Below are positions 12,763 to 24,240 of a DNA stretch of 64,000 nucleotides, in pieces. The stretch is from contig ML682125.1 in NCBI GenBank assembly GCA_007922195.1, forward strand, positions 1,757,020 to 1,821,019, given 5' to 3'. How positions within the stretch are numbered: position 1 is the stretch's first letter; each line of letters begins with the position of its first letter. The notes beneath the pieces are model-generated. The model was not told the DNA's origin, did not search any database, and saw only the letters and a program-made list of their open reading frames with translations. Origin of the DNA: Podocnemis expansa (Eukaryota > Chordata > Testudines > Podocnemididae). The translations under genes and the position numbers were made by a program.

Positions 12763-12831
12763 TCGTTACCTTTTCAAGAACAAAAACATGCTGGCAAGAG
12801 CTGTAATAAGGAAAATAGTGTCTCCCTAGAG

Positions 12832-12837
12832 TTTATT
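12832..12837 (-). terminator. Candidate polyadenylation signal for the INSYN2-like gene
   Basis: TTTATT on the + strand gives AATAAA on the minus strand, about 240 bases downstream of the stop codon at 13074. No transcript evidence is available. Confidence 0.4.
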
Positions 12838-13073
12838 GATTTCTCATTAAATACAGTGGTGTTCCCCTCCCTCTGCTATTATTTACACAGTATGTTCAGC
12901 TGTAGAGAGTTAAAAATATAAATGCTGGTGCTGCCTAGCCTCAGAGCGAGGAGAGAAAGGAACAGGGTGCTTGCTGTGTCAGCAATGGAACATCTCTTTG
13001 GCAGTGGGTCCTCAGGCATGTCCTCTTGCGTTGGTGATGTGACATTTCATCCTGCCTCAGGCAGCACCACATC

Positions 13074-13269
13074 TCATAGGAACCAGAAACATTTGCGTCT
13101 GGATTTTTTGGAGTCCAGTTTTGCAGGCAGCTTTGGCACTGAGGACACTTCCTGCTGACTCAGTGTAGTGGCCCGGGACATTGTGGGCAAACTTTGCCAT
13201 GACTCAGTCTCAATGTTGCTCAGCACCTGTTGGAAGCGGCCTTCCTGCTGCCGAAAATCATGTTCCACG
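13074..13269 (-). CDS. INSYN2: INSYN2-family protein, last coding exon
   Basis: This exon opens after TTTCTCCCACAG and carries one base of a split serine codon plus 64 codons and a stop. It completes the split codon left by the 39-kb exon (AG + C), giving the family block SVEHDFRQQEGRFQQVL. The C-terminus is basic and ends KSRRKCFWFL. In INSYN2A/B (formerly FAM196A/B), inhibitory postsynaptic proteins found with gephyrin and GABA-A receptors, the same region follows the cysteine cluster and ends in a similar basic, aromatic tail. The exon lies about 26 kb from its upstream partner; CR1, hAT, PLE and DIRS insertions fill the intron. Acceptor, phase and motif agree, so exon status is well supported. 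The exact paralogue is not settled. Confidence 0.9.
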
Positions 13270-15429
13270 CTGTGGGAGAAACAGAGCAAAGCAGAAAATG
13301 TTAAGGAGCATTTCATATAATAATGCTTCAAGTACGTTCAGTACAGATGAAAAAAATTGGGCCGAAAGCCTTTGAGGGTTTCTGCCTGCTACCCCATCTC
13401 CCCATGCCTGGGAAGGTCCCACCTTTCCAGGGGACTTTAGTGTCCATTGTTTCTTCAGGCCTCAGTCTCAGCTGAGACCCTTAATAAATTGTGCTGGGGC
13501 TTTTATGATATGGACAGCTGTCCTATAGGTACTTGAAATTTATCGATAAATTTCTCATGAGCCACTGAGCTGCTGTCAGATGGGAATGACTTTCAGAGTG
13601 CTAATGAGCTTCCAAGAGAACAACGGTCAGCGCAGTCCTTCTTCAAAGCCCTTCATGTACATTAACTAATTCATTCATTTATATAACAACTTCCCCCTAC
13701 TGGTTCCAAACTGCTTCAGAAACTTGTACAAACTAAACCCAAGTATCATTCATCCACCACTCTGGGGTTAGCCACAGCAGCACGCTCCAGTACTCTGGAG
13801 CCATTGAGGGGATGCATAATCCTAACAGACATTTATCTCTTCTGGCTACCATTCCATCCCAGCAAACCCTTGCCTGCAGAGTGAGGCTTACCTGGGCCAT
13901 GCATTGTATCCAGGCAGCTACGCACTCACTCAGCCGAAAGGGAGAGCAAATTCTAGAGCTGGAGGTTCTCCAGTAAGAACTCCTAGCTCCAGCATTGTTC
14001 AGATATGAAGGCTGATAGCAGAAATGGTCCATCTGCTCTCAGTCCAGGGACAGCATCGCTGCAGGAGTCACATCCCCATCCAGGTGGTGCATCACAGATT
14101 GATTGGGGCTTCACGCCGTCTGGAAATAAACTGAAAGCCAGTGCAGCCTAGACAGCCTGGCAGTAATGTGCTCCATGGGTCAGTGCTCCCAGAATAGCAG
14201 GGCATTTTCCTTTGAATATTAGCAGAATAAATCCTGCACATTGCATCAAAGCCTGGATGCCAGATCCTTGTGACCTTTAGTCGGGCTTGTGAACAGATGC
14301 AGTGAACCCTGAGACTCCCTGCTGGAGGCCTTGCAGTCCTACCACACCCTATTCCAGGAAAGGAGCAGTAAAAGTGAGAAGCACAGCTGGCCCAGTTAAA
14401 AGGAACACCAAAACCACAGCAGATCTGTTTGTGGCTGGAACAGAGGAGTAAGGAAGGTTGCTTCTTGCTAGTATTCCAGGGAGAACTAAAAGATGGGCTC
14501 TGATGGCACTTGGCATTTGACAAGGCAGAAGAGGAGCTGACACTGTTAGCACTGAGGTCGGGGTGAGGAAGAAGGGGCTCTGTGGGAAGTGACCCAGGGA
14601 ATAGTGGCAACAAGTATCAAAGGAAGAAGCATATAGTTGCTTTGCTGGGTCAGGATCCAGAATATGAGTGGGCCTAGGTCCCACCACCAAACAGCCACTG
14701 GCAGAGTGGTCCAAGCCCCAAGAAGGGGAGAAGTTTCAGGCAGGAATTTAAAGGACTCAGTGATGATGCTGAAGACCCTACAGAGAGTGACCCTTTGCTG
14801 GACTTCATTAACCCAGGAAGGGGATCAGAGTTGAAGGACTCATCTGTTTAGATAGCTGGGGTAATGAGAACCATTAAAAATTAAGAGTCTCCAGCAAGAA
14901 AGCCCTGCAGGCTCTCTTCTATACCAGGGCGGGCACAAACTTAAACCTAGCACAGAAGCAGCCATGAACAGCTCAGAGGCAGGGCTGCAGATGCCAAGAA
15001 GGGCACAGTGATAGGCCAATTTTAACCTTTTACACTGGAAAGGGTTTGTTCGGCCATTTTAGACTGGAGGGCTGGGCCACTGAAAATCGACCTAAGGAGG
15101 TTAATGGTCAACACAGGGAGCTGGGAGCAGAGAAGGAGTGAGTTCAGGTTTACACGGAGTCATCAAGAGGCACTCACAAGAGGTAAGTGGCTCCCATCAA
15201 AGGCCCTCACAGACTTCATGTTCCATCCAAGGTTACCTGAGGAGGGTTAGCTACTACAGTCCCTCAGCCCCTTACTGCTACCAAGCAGGGAGTAAGGTAA
15301 GTACTCCCTTTAACTCCTCCCAGGTTTTTCTTGGTTCTCTCTACCTAGCTCGAGCTACCTTGTTGTAGATAGTTATTTAGCAAGTGCAGCTGAGTCTCAT
15401 TGTGAGATAGAGTCATTTCTGAGAAGATT
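13270..15429. other. INSYN2-like intron, no gene or clear repeat
   Basis: This lies within the 3' intron of the INSYN2-like gene. No feature was recognised. Confidence 0.4.
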
Positions 15430-15530
15430 TGGAAGACGTGAGTGAGAAAGGTATTCCTAATATCCAAACTAGACCTCCTCTACTGTGACTTGAGACAAAT
15501 GCTCCTAATTCTGTCGCTTAACACCAGAGA
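15430..15530 (-). mobile_element. Old CR1 LINE, first fragment of a split copy
   Basis: TTCCTAATATCCAAACTAGA followed by CTGTGACTTGAGACAAATGC matches the reverse strand of the CR1 C-terminal region. The copy resumes at about 15815, 19334 and 19838 after inserted elements. Confidence 0.75.
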
Positions 15531-15814
15531 GGCTATGTCTATACTGACAGCAGCAAAATCGTCGCTGGCAGTGTGCTTATCCATGTGCAACTGAGTGGCC
15601 TGTCAAGACCACTCAATCACTCTGGAGATCACAATAATAACTCCAGCCCTGGAAGTGGTGTAGTGTTAAGGCGAACACATGGTATTGCTGTTTACCTTAG
15701 TGCAGTGTGTAGGGGAAGGAAAGTGGGTGATGAGAGATGTGCAAAATATTTTATGTACCTTGCATATCTCCCATTGATTGTCACCAAAACATGTAGGAAG
15801 TGTAGACTAGGGCT
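15531..15814. mobile_element. Possible short DNA transposon inside CR1
   Basis: The insert interrupts the CR1 copy. Its ends are imperfectly inverted: GGCTATGTCTATACT on the left and GTGTAGACTAGGGCT on the right. I could not define a target duplication, so class and limits are uncertain. Confidence 0.45.
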
Positions 15815-16011
15815 GATAATAATCTAGGTCCATCCTCCCTGGAAGCCCCCTTCAGGCAGTTAAAAGCTGCTATCAAATCTCCCTTCATTTTTCTCTTCTG
15901 CCGACTAAGCAAGCCCAGTTCCCTCAGCCTCTCCTCATAAGTCATGTGCTCCAGCCTCCAGTTGTTTTTGTTGTCTGCCACTGGACTCTCCCTGCAATTT
16001 TTGATCACATG
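15815..16011 (-). mobile_element. Old CR1 LINE, second fragment
   Basis: The CR1 sequence continues through TTCTCTTCTGCCGACTAAGC and CTCCTCATAAGTCATGTGCT up to the hAT insertion at 16012. Confidence 0.85.
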
Positions 16012-19000
16012 CAGGGCCAGCCCACAAGATTTTGGCATCGAGGTGGGAAGCTTAAATGACACACCCATGCCCCATCACTTGGGCCAAAACTCTGAAAGTT
16101 CTCAATTCTGCCTTCTTCCTGTTCTGCTCCTCTCATGCCACTGCTCTGCTACCTACCCCAGAAAAGGACAACTAACAAAAAATGCCTTGTTCAAAAATTG
16201 TAAGTAACTTTCAAACGCCTGAACAGCAAATTTAACTTTTCTTGTCTGCATAGTAGACATTGGCATTTTTATCTGTTTGAAAAATCAAAGTGGTGCTTTC
16301 TGTGCTTTCTTGGTTGTAAAGATCTGAACTGCTTCCTGAAGATCCACAGTCTGGGCCAGCTCATGCTCTATTGACATGGCTGCAAGGCCAACCAGCCTCT
16401 CCTATGTCATTGTGGAGTGCAGATGTGTTTTTATGAACTTTAGCTTGGAGACGCTGCATTCTCCACTGGCAACTGTTACAGGAAGTGTTAGAGGTATGCA
16501 CAGAGCAACAAAAACATTTGGGAAGAGGGTGGTCATCTTATTAATACACATATATTCCAGAACAGCCTTTGGAGTTGATCCTGCTGAAATGTATCTTGAA
16601 ATGGCTTTCAGTTCATCGCTCAAATGACTTGCATCAATATCTTGCATGTCATCATGTGCCAACACTGTCTCTAGTGCCCTGCATTGCTGGTGTAGGTCTT
16701 CTTCAGGTATAATGAAGAGTTTTGGAAAAAATATCATGGTTTTGTGTTCCTTCAGCAGCATGAAACATTCTTGAACTGACTGTGTTGCACAATCTAGCAC
16801 CTAGTTAAAGAATTCAACTTTGAATTGTTGTTTGGGGTCTCTTATGGGATTATCCCGTGCCTTGTAATCAAAATGTCATCTTCTTCAGTGACTCATATTC
16901 TTGAATGGCTGGAAAAATGGCTTCAGTGAGAAGTTCTTCTGCCAACTTCTGACTGGTAAGACTGTAGGTATGACTTTGCTTTGTCCAGTTGTTCCGTTGC
17001 TCCAGATATATCAAGGTCAACACCTTGGAGTCTCTTGCTTACAACATTTATTTCAAACAGTATGTCATGCCACAACACTAAGCCACACAGAAATTTGAAG
17101 TTATGTATGTTTTTGGTGATTTCATTTCCCTCTGCCACTGTTCTCCCATGAACAGTTCCTGTCATAGCATTATCCTCCATAATGACAACTATGGCATCAT
17201 CTGTCTTCCCAATTCGATGTTTGATAGGCTTTCTTGCCTCCACATGACTTATCCATCATGTGGCACTCAGCAGTTTCAGTGCCAGAGAGGAAGTTCCCAG
17301 ATGTTGCTTCAAACTTTGCCACTGATGAGTTGATGCAATGAAAAATACTTAGGGGCTTTGAAGTACATTAAAAAATTCAGCAGCCTCACTAGAAGCTGAT
17401 GCTGCATCAATGACCACCAAGTTCAATGAATGAGAACTGCATGGGACAAAAAAAGCTCAAGGGTTTAACTCTTGGATCTGTGTCTGCACTCCTCTGTTCT
17501 TTCCTCTCATGTTGGCACCATTATCATAGCCCTGACTTCTCATGTCAGTTCTCACAATTCCCATATCTTCCAGCTTTTTAAGAAGCACATCTGTCATACC
17601 AGCTCCTATAGTATCATCAATGTCAATAAATTCTAGATAATGCTCTCTGACCGTCACCATTGCAGGGACATTTTCATTCGGTTCTGTTGTTGTTACAAAA
17701 CACACCATTAAAGTCATTTGTTCTGTATGGCTGATATCAGGTGTGCAGTCCAGAATAACAGAGCAATATGTTGCTGACTTCAGATCTGCTACAATCTTCT
17801 GTTTAACTTTTGTTGCCAATAACTGTATGATCTCATTTTGAATTGTTTTTCCAAGGTAGTGGTGGTGTATGTAGATTTCTTGGGTGGTGACTCTTCTTAG
17901 ATGCTCCTCAAGTCCAGCATCAAACTCAGCCATCAACTCCACAATTTCAAGGACGTTTCCACTATTTGGCACATACAGGTGATCTGAAGTGCCACACAGT
18001 GCTAGGATTTGGGTAGCAAGCATTCTCACAATGGCAATGAGCCTTTTCAGTACATTTTGCCATTAAAGAGAGGCTCTGAGGCAGTCTTCTCTTGATGCTG
18101 ATCATCTGTGGTGGCCTTCAACCTTAGTCTCATCTCAAGCTTTTGCCATCTATGGAATGCTCACTGGTGATTTGCTGCCTTCTCATGGCATGCCAGATTT
18201 CTAGCCAGATTCTTCCAGTCCTTTGTTCCTGTAGAACCCAATGTGGCTGGAACATTAGACTGGAAGAGTTTGCCACTAAAACAGTATGCGGCATTCTGGG
18301 TTTTTGAGTACGTAAGCCATGAGCTCTCCACTTTGGCACCACTGGGGGTTTCACACCAGTAATGTGTTGGATGGAAACATCTATTTTCATTGTCTTTGGG
18401 GAACATACGTTTTTCACTTGCTGTGGCTCATGCAGTATAAAGAAGTCCCTCAGGCTACTGCTCCAGTGGGTCTGCAGTCTTGGATCATCTAGACTTAAGG
18501 AACTAAACTCAGCAGCAGCTGTTTCTTGTGCCTCTGCCACAGTCTTTTCTGATCTACACCTTTTTTCAGGAATGTGCATGGTTATATCCATCTGAGATGG
18601 AGATATGGGTGCTGCAGTGGCTGCCAGGTCACCTGCACTCTAACTGGAGGATCAAGAATGTCTGCACCACTCATATCCTCACTTGGGCTAGAAAGCTCAC
18701 CGTGAACATTCGTGCTTGTGTATCTCAGACGAGCTCCTTCCTGCTTAGATAGAAAAGCTTCCTTTGCTTGCTTGCTTTTTCTGAATGCTGCCCCAGAGGG
18801 GCGTTTTCTTCTTTCACTCACAACTACTGTTCTGTGCCAGTTATAGTGTCTCTCAACACTCAGTTGAAGGGAACAAATAAGCATGCTGGTAGCAGGGCCG
18901 GAGTGAGGGAAGATACCAGCATCTTAGTGGCCTAACTGGCTTCTACAACTTCAGTTGATTGCCTGTTCTCCTCAAGTGGGTTCAGGGAAGCAGCAGGAAT

Positions 19001-19333
19001 CAGGAAGCTCCCTGAGAAGCTGGTGTTAACCAGTCCCAGCACCTGGGGGAGCTAGAGACATACATAAGGGGCTCTTCCTCCTCTTCTCTCTTCCTGCAAG
19101 TCCTGCTGCTTTCTGTTATTCCCTCTCCCCTTCTCTCCTGGCTACCTGTTACATCTCTTGCGCCCTCCTTCCTCCAGCACAGCACTCTACCATCTCTGTG
19201 CATCTAGAGCAGAGGAAATACATATGCACCAGCAGCAGACAAAATTTTCTACATTCTGGGTCCTAGTGGTGCCCCCCGCAGTCTGGCACCTGAGGCGACC
19301 ACCTCAGTTCGCCTCATGGTAAGGTCAGCCCTG
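16012..19333 (-). mobile_element. hAT transposon with ZMYM1-like transposase (3.3 kb)
   Basis: The ends are inverted: CAGGGCCAGCCC on the left and, reversed, CAGGGCTGACCT on the right. The element splits a CR1 copy whose sequence resumes immediately outside. Flanking octamers ATCACATG and TCCACAAG match at 5 of 8 positions and align to the same CR1 octamer, as expected of an aged hAT target duplication. The interior encodes a broken transposase on the minus strand. Confidence 0.85.
16355..18830 (-). pseudogene. ZMYM1/hAT-like transposase pseudogene
   Basis: Minus-strand frames in order give an N-terminal basic start (ERRKRPSGAAFRKSKQ, near 18815); a TTF-type zinc-finger-like region with WLTYSKTQNAAYCFSGKLFQ and DWKNLARNLACHEKAA (about 18320-18165); a central catalytic-like region with LNPxxx preceded by RSQGYDNGANMRGKN and ILDCTPDISHTEQMTL (18029-17457); KFLCGLVLWHDILFEINVVS (about 17150-17090); and the C-terminal hAT dimerisation block with LKAISRYISAGSTPKAVLEY and VASGECSVSKLKFIKTHLHS (about 16620-16410). 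Frameshifts and stops separate the pieces. Such proteins are annotated in vertebrates as zinc finger MYM-type protein 1-like, a domesticated or mobile hAT group. This copy cannot make a full protein. Confidence 0.85.
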
Positions 19334-19453
19334 TCCACAAGCTTTCTGTAGTGGTCGGCCAAAACTGGACACAGTACTCCACACGTGGCTCCACCAGTGC
19401 TGAACAGAGGGGATAATCACTTCCCTCCATCTCCTGGCAATGCTCCTACTAAT
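19334..19453 (-). mobile_element. Old CR1 LINE, third fragment
   Basis: The CR1 copy resumes after the hAT element with CTTTCTGTAGTGGTCGGCC, AAAACTGGACACAGTACTCC and CTCCTGGCAATGCTCCTACT, and is cut again at 19454. Confidence 0.85.
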
Positions 19454-19837
19454 CAGGAGCATCATTGCCATGGAGAAAAACCTCAGTCCCAGGCTCAGGC
19501 TCCACCCCTGGTGCCTGGCCCCACCCCCTGGCCCAATCTGGAGTCATGGCCCTGGGCTCCTGCCACTGACAGCCTGGTCCCCGATCCTCGGCCAGGGACG
19601 AGGCCAGGCGAGACAGTGGCTGCAGTGGGTGGCCTGGCCCAGGAGAGGCAGGCACCGCCGCAGCAACCCAGTCCCAGCTACCCATCTGGGAAAGGCAGGC
19701 ACCACCATGGCCAGCCTGGACCTGGATACCTGGCTGGGGCTGGGGCTGGGAGAGGAGGGGGTGCCCTGGACATTCAGGGCACTGGTGCCAGGACTCGGGG
19801 CATGTGCCCCATGTGCCAGGTGCCAGCAACACCCCTG
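19454..19837. mobile_element. GC-rich short hAT-like element inside CR1
   Basis: The 384-bp insert begins CAGGAGC and ends ACACCCCTG (reversed CAGGGGTGT). It is flanked by CTACTAAT and ATACTAAT, a 7-of-8 match consistent with a hAT target duplication. The interior is proline-codon-rich on both strands, which yields spurious long frames. Confidence 0.7.
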
Positions 19838-19864
19838 ATACTAATGCAGCTACATAGGTTCTTA

Positions 19865-21290
19865 GTCTTCTTTACCAAAGCAAATATAGTGCCCATCTAT
19901 AAAAAGGGAAATAAGGACAACATGGGGAATTATAGATCAGTCAGTTTAACCTCTGTACCAAGAAAAATAATGGAGCAAATAATTAAGGAATCCATTAGCA
20001 AGCATCTAGAAGAGAATAAAGTGTTAAGTGACAGTCAGCATGGATTTGTCAAGAACAAATCGTGTCAAACCAACCTGATAGCTTTCTATGATGGGGTAAC
20101 AAGCCTTGTGGGTGGAGGAGAAATGGTAAATGTGGTGTATCTAGAATTTAGCAGGTTTATGATATGGCCTTGCATCACCTTCTCATTAACAAACTATGGA
20201 GGTACAACCTGGATGGAGCTACTATAAGATGGGTGAAAAACTGGGTGGATAATTGCTCCCAGAGAGTAGTTATCAACGGTTCACAGTCACACTGGAAGGA
20301 CATAATGAGCAGGGTACTGCAGGGATTGGCTCTGGGTCCAGTTCTGTTCAATATTTTCATCAATGGTTTATATGATGGCATAGAGAGCACACTTATAAAG
20401 TTTGCCAATGATACCAAGCAGGGAGGGGTTGCAAGTTCTTTGGAGGCTAGGATTACATTTCAAAATGATTTGGACAAACTGGTGAAATGACATGAGGTAA
20501 ACAGAATGAAATTCAATAAAGACAAATACAAAGTACTCCACTTAGGAAAGAACAATCCATTGCAGAGATACAAAATGGGCAATGACTGCCTAGGAAGGAG
20601 TCCTGCGGAAAGGGATCTGGGTGGCATAGTGGACCACAACCTAAATATGAGTCAACAGTGTAATGCTGTTGCAGAAAAAGCAAACACCATTCTGTGATGT
20701 ATAATCAGGAGTATTGTAAGTAAGACACAAGAAGTAATTCTTCCACTCTACATTGCCCTGATTAGGCCTCAACTGGAGTATTGTGTCCAGTTCTGGGCGC
20801 CACACTTCAGGAAAGATGTGAACAAATTGCAGAAGGTCCAGAGAAGAGCAACATGAACGATTAAAGGTCTGCAACACTTGACTTACAAGGGAAGATCAAA
20901 AGACCTGGGGTTGTTTAGTCTGGAAAAGAGACTGAGAGGGGACATGATAACAGTTTTCAGATACCTAAAAGGTTGTCACAAGTAGGGGGAAAAAATGTTC
21001 TCCTTAACTGCCTCTGTGATAGGACAAGCAATGGGCTTAAATTATGGCAAGGGAGATTTAGATTGGACATTAGGAAAAAATTACTAACTGTCAGGGTATT
21101 AACCACTGGAATAAGTTTCTTAAGCAGGTTGTAGAATCTCCATCATTGGAAGTTTTAAGATATGTTAGACAAAAACCTGTCAGGAATGTTTTAAAAGGGT
21201 AGTTGGTCCTGCCATGAGTGCAGGGGACTGGACTTGGTGACCTCTCATGGTCCCTTCCAGTTTCTGTGATTCTATGATATGATATGATTC
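19865..21290 (+). mobile_element. Old CR1 LINE, broken reverse transcriptase
   Basis: Plus-strand CR1 ORF2 pieces start at ANIVPIYKKGNKDNMGNYRS, followed by [48 protein letters not shown] (the FADD box here reads FAND), a C-terminal region and a GATTCTATGATATGATATGA tail. Multiple frameshifts separate the frames near 20160, 20490 and 20697. The FADD-to-FAND change removes a catalytic aspartate. Confidence 0.9.
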
Positions 21291-21300
21291 TATGACCATA

Positions 21301-21640
21301 AGAAACAAGGGGTCCTGTAGCACATTTAAAGACAGACTAATTTGTTTATTTCATGAGCTTTTTTGGGAGAATATCCCAGTTTGCCAGGTGCTTTGAAGAT
21401 GGGGAACTTACCAGAATGGAAAGAAAATAAATGCAGGGAAGTGTAAGTCAGAGTATCAAGTCACTTCTCTGCATTTATTTTCCACCCATTCTGTAAACAC
21501 CCCCATCTTCAAAGCATCTGATGAAGTGCGATTTTCTCCCACAAAGCTCATGCGATAAACAAAGTTGTAAGTCTTTAAGTGCCACAGGACTCTTTATTTG
21601 TTTTGCTGAACTAGACTAACACAGCTACCCCTTCAAAACT
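21301..21640. mobile_element. Inverted pair of PLE 3' tails
   Basis: The left arm is the reversed tail (AAACAAGGGGTCCTGTAGCA ... GTGTAAGTCAGAGTATCAAG). The right arm is the forward tail (GCATCTGATGAAGTGCGATT ... TGCCACAGGACTCTTTATTT ... ACTAACACAGCTACCCC). The pair is bounded by TATGACCATA (21291-21300) and TATGACTATA (21641-21650), a 10-base duplication with one mismatch. It has no coding capacity. Confidence 0.8.
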
Positions 21641-21650
21641 TATGACTATA

Positions 21651-21750
21651 CAGGCACTCTGTTGGCTCACATCCAGCTTATTGTCCACTGCAACCCACAG
21701 GTCCTTTTCTGCAGAACTGCTGCCTAGTCAGTTAGTCCCTATGCATCATT
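21651..21750 (-). mobile_element. CR1 fragment
   Basis: CACTCTGTTGGCTCACATCC followed by CAGGTCCTTTTCTGCAGAAC matches the reverse strand of the CR1 ORF2 region around the DLG ... VDGKLDMSQ block. Confidence 0.7.
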
Positions 21751-22049
21751 ACTCCCCCATTTAGGGCAGTGCTCAGGATTCTCTTGAATCTGAGGGCTGG
21801 GATTCAAGAACTTTCATAGTCGACTGCACTGCTAGGTTTCATCTGGAGACTCAGTCTGAGGGCTCTCCATGTAAGCTATTTGCAATTCCTTCCTCAGCAC
21901 AGAGTTCTCTTAGTGCCGCCCTGTCCATAAATGTTACAAGGCCTACCACCCAGACTTCTAAATATCAGTCATTGGTTCTACTTTACTTTTATAAAGGATG
22001 TCCTCCATCTGGGCCATTTGGCTGTTTTGGGCACCACATATTTTAGCCA

Positions 22050-22300
22050 TGGGACTAGAGGAACTCACATGATCTATCAGACCAGCTGTCCATCTAATCC
22101 AGTACCCTGTGTCTGACAGCAGGCAGTACCAGCTGCTTCAAAGAAAGATTTTCTGTTTTATCTACCCCTTTCCAAATCTATCTATCCCTTTTCTAACATT
22201 GTCAGCAACATTGTTCTAACTCCTGGTACAGACTGAGTAGATATTTTCAGAGAGTCATGCACAAGGATTCCAAAATCTTTACATTCTGTGTCAAACATCC
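22050..22300 (-). mobile_element. Old CR1-like 3' end
   Basis: GATCTATCAGACCAGCTGTC and AATCCAGTACCCTGTGTCTG are the reverse of the common CR1-like 3' end seen forward at 47.3 kb. Confidence 0.6.
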
Positions 22301-22354
22301 AAACCCTGTTGGCTCAGTGAGAACAAATTTCTATACTTGGGTCAACTCTACTTT

Positions 22355-22645
22355 CTTCAGAGGGGTAGCCGTGTTAGTCTGTTTCAGCAAAACAAACAAG
22401 GAGTCCTGTGGCACTTTAAGAGTAGCAAATTTATTAAGGTATAAGCTTTCATGGGCTAGAACCTGCTTCATAAGAGAGATGCTCTTGCCATGAATGCAGG
22501 ACACTGGACTCAATGACCTCTCATGGTCCTTCCAGTTTCTATGACTCTATGGCTCTGAGAAAGTGGCTTCTAGCCCACAACAGCTTATACCATTATTACA
22601 TTTGTTAGTCTTTGAAGAGCCATGGGAGTCCTTGTTTGTTACACC
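22355..22645. mobile_element. PLE tails flanking a CR1 3' tail
   Basis: The left arm is the reversed PLE tail (GGGGTAGCCGTGTTAGTCTG, GAGTCCTGTGGCACTTTAAG). A CR1 3' end lies at about 22485-22550 (GACTCAATGACCTCTCATGG). The right arm is a forward PLE tail (TTTGTTAGTCTTTGAAGAGC ... GAGTCCTTGTTTG). The order of insertion is not resolved. Confidence 0.7.
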
Positions 22646-22778
22646 ACCTTTGTAGACCACCTAAGGAGTCTGAGGCATGCATAGTAGCTGGAGGTCAAAC
22701 TCAGAACATAGGGAAGCTGTCAGTAAAAGCTGAATATAACATCTCTGCCAGGTTGTAGCCACAACTGTTGCTGTAAGG

Positions 22779-22966
22779 CAGGGGTCTCAAACTCAAATCA
22801 CCATGAGGGCTGCATGAGGACTAATATGTTAGCCCAAGGGCTGCACCACTGAAACCTTTTCATACAACAATATTGCAAATATCAGTAACAATCATGTCGT
22901 TGTGGGCTGCAGGAAATAGCTTTAGGGGTCTCATGTGGCCCACAGGCCATATGTCTGAGACCCATG
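22779..22966 (+). mobile_element. 188-bp hAT element, copy 1
   Basis: It begins CAGGGGTCTCAAACTCAAAT and ends GTCTGAGACCCATG. It is flanked by an exact 8-bp duplication CTGTAAGG (22771-22778 and 22967-22974). Two other copies at 50.5 and 52.7 kb are also 188 bp. Confidence 0.93.
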
Positions 22967-22988
22967 CTGTAAGGTGAGCTGCCTGGCT

Positions 22989-24240
22989 ATCATAGAATCA
23001 TAGTGTTGGAAGGGACCCCATGAGGTCATCTAGTCCAACCCTGTGAAAAGCAGGCCTACTCCCACTAAATCATCTCAACCAGAGTTTTGTCGAACCGGGC
23101 CTTGTGTTTCAAAAAATGGAGATTCCACCAACTCCCAAGGTACCCATTCCAATGCTTCACCAACCTCCTAGTGCAACAGGTTTTCCTACTATCCAACTTC
23201 AACCACCCCAGCTGCAGCTTGAAACCACTGCTCCTTGTTCTGTCCTCTCTTACTACTGAGAACAGCCTAGCTCCCTCCTCTTTGGGGCACCCCTTCAAGT
23301 ATTTGAAGGTTGCCATCAAATCACCCCATCTTCTCTTCTGCAGACTAAATAAACCTAGTTTCTTCAGTCTCTCTTCATAAGTCATGTGCCCCAACCCCCT
23401 AATCATTTTCATTGCCCTCCACGGGACTCTTAATTTGTCAACATCCTTTCTATACAGAGTATTCAAAAACTGGACACAGTATTCCAGATGCAGCCTCACC
23501 AGAGCTGGACAGAGGGGAATAATGACATCCCTCGATCTACTGGCAACATTCCTACTGATGCAGCCCAAAGTGCCATTGGCCTTTTTGGCAATAAGAGCAC
23601 ATTGTTGACTCATATGCAGCTTCCCATCTGCCATAACACCCAGCTTCTTTTCTACAGTGCTGCTTCTTAGCCGATCAGTCCCCAGCCTGTAACAGTACAT
23701 GGGATTTTTCCATCCTAAGTGCAGTATGTTCCCCTTTTCCTTGTTGAACCTCATTAGATTTTGTTTGATCCAATGCTCCAATTTGTGTAGGTCTCCCTAA
23801 ATCCTATCCCTGCCCTCCAGCACATTTACCATTCCTCCCAGGTTGGTGTCATCCACAAATTTACTGTGTGTGCAATCTGTCCCATCATCCAGATCATTAA
23901 TGAAGATGTTAAACAGAACCAGCCCCAGGACCAATCCCTGGAGCACTCCACTAGTTACTGGTTGCCATCTAGACATTGAGCCATTGATCCCTTCCCGCTG
24001 AGCCTGATGATCTTGCCAGCTTTCTGTGTGCCTTACGGTCCATTCATCCGACCCATCCTCACTTAACTTGCTGACAAGAATGCTGTGGGAAACCGTATCA
24101 AAAGCTTTGCTAAAGTCAAGGTATATCATATTGATGGCTAGTCACGCGTCCACATATCCTGTCATCTCATCATAGAAGGCAATCAGGTTGGTCAAGCACA
24201 ATTTGCCCTTGATGAATCCATGCTGGCTGTTCCTGATCAT
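22989..24240 (-). mobile_element. CR1 LINE, 5'-truncated, broken
   Basis: The minus strand encodes [39 protein letters not shown] and [10 protein letters not shown] (the FADD box reads FVDD), then after a frameshift near 23790 the C-terminal region MGDGKL-like to WNGYLGSWW-like near 23110. Several frameshifts are present. The 3' end, ATCATAGAATCATAGTG on the + strand, lies near 22989. Confidence 0.92.

Noticed and set aside
22355..22480. tRNA-derived SINE call for the GTAGCCGTGTTAGTCTG sequences
   Set aside because: No tRNA-like head with A and B boxes is visible, and at 2.6-3.2 kb the tail is contiguous with a PLE endonuclease. It was annotated as PLE tail, with the alternative noted.
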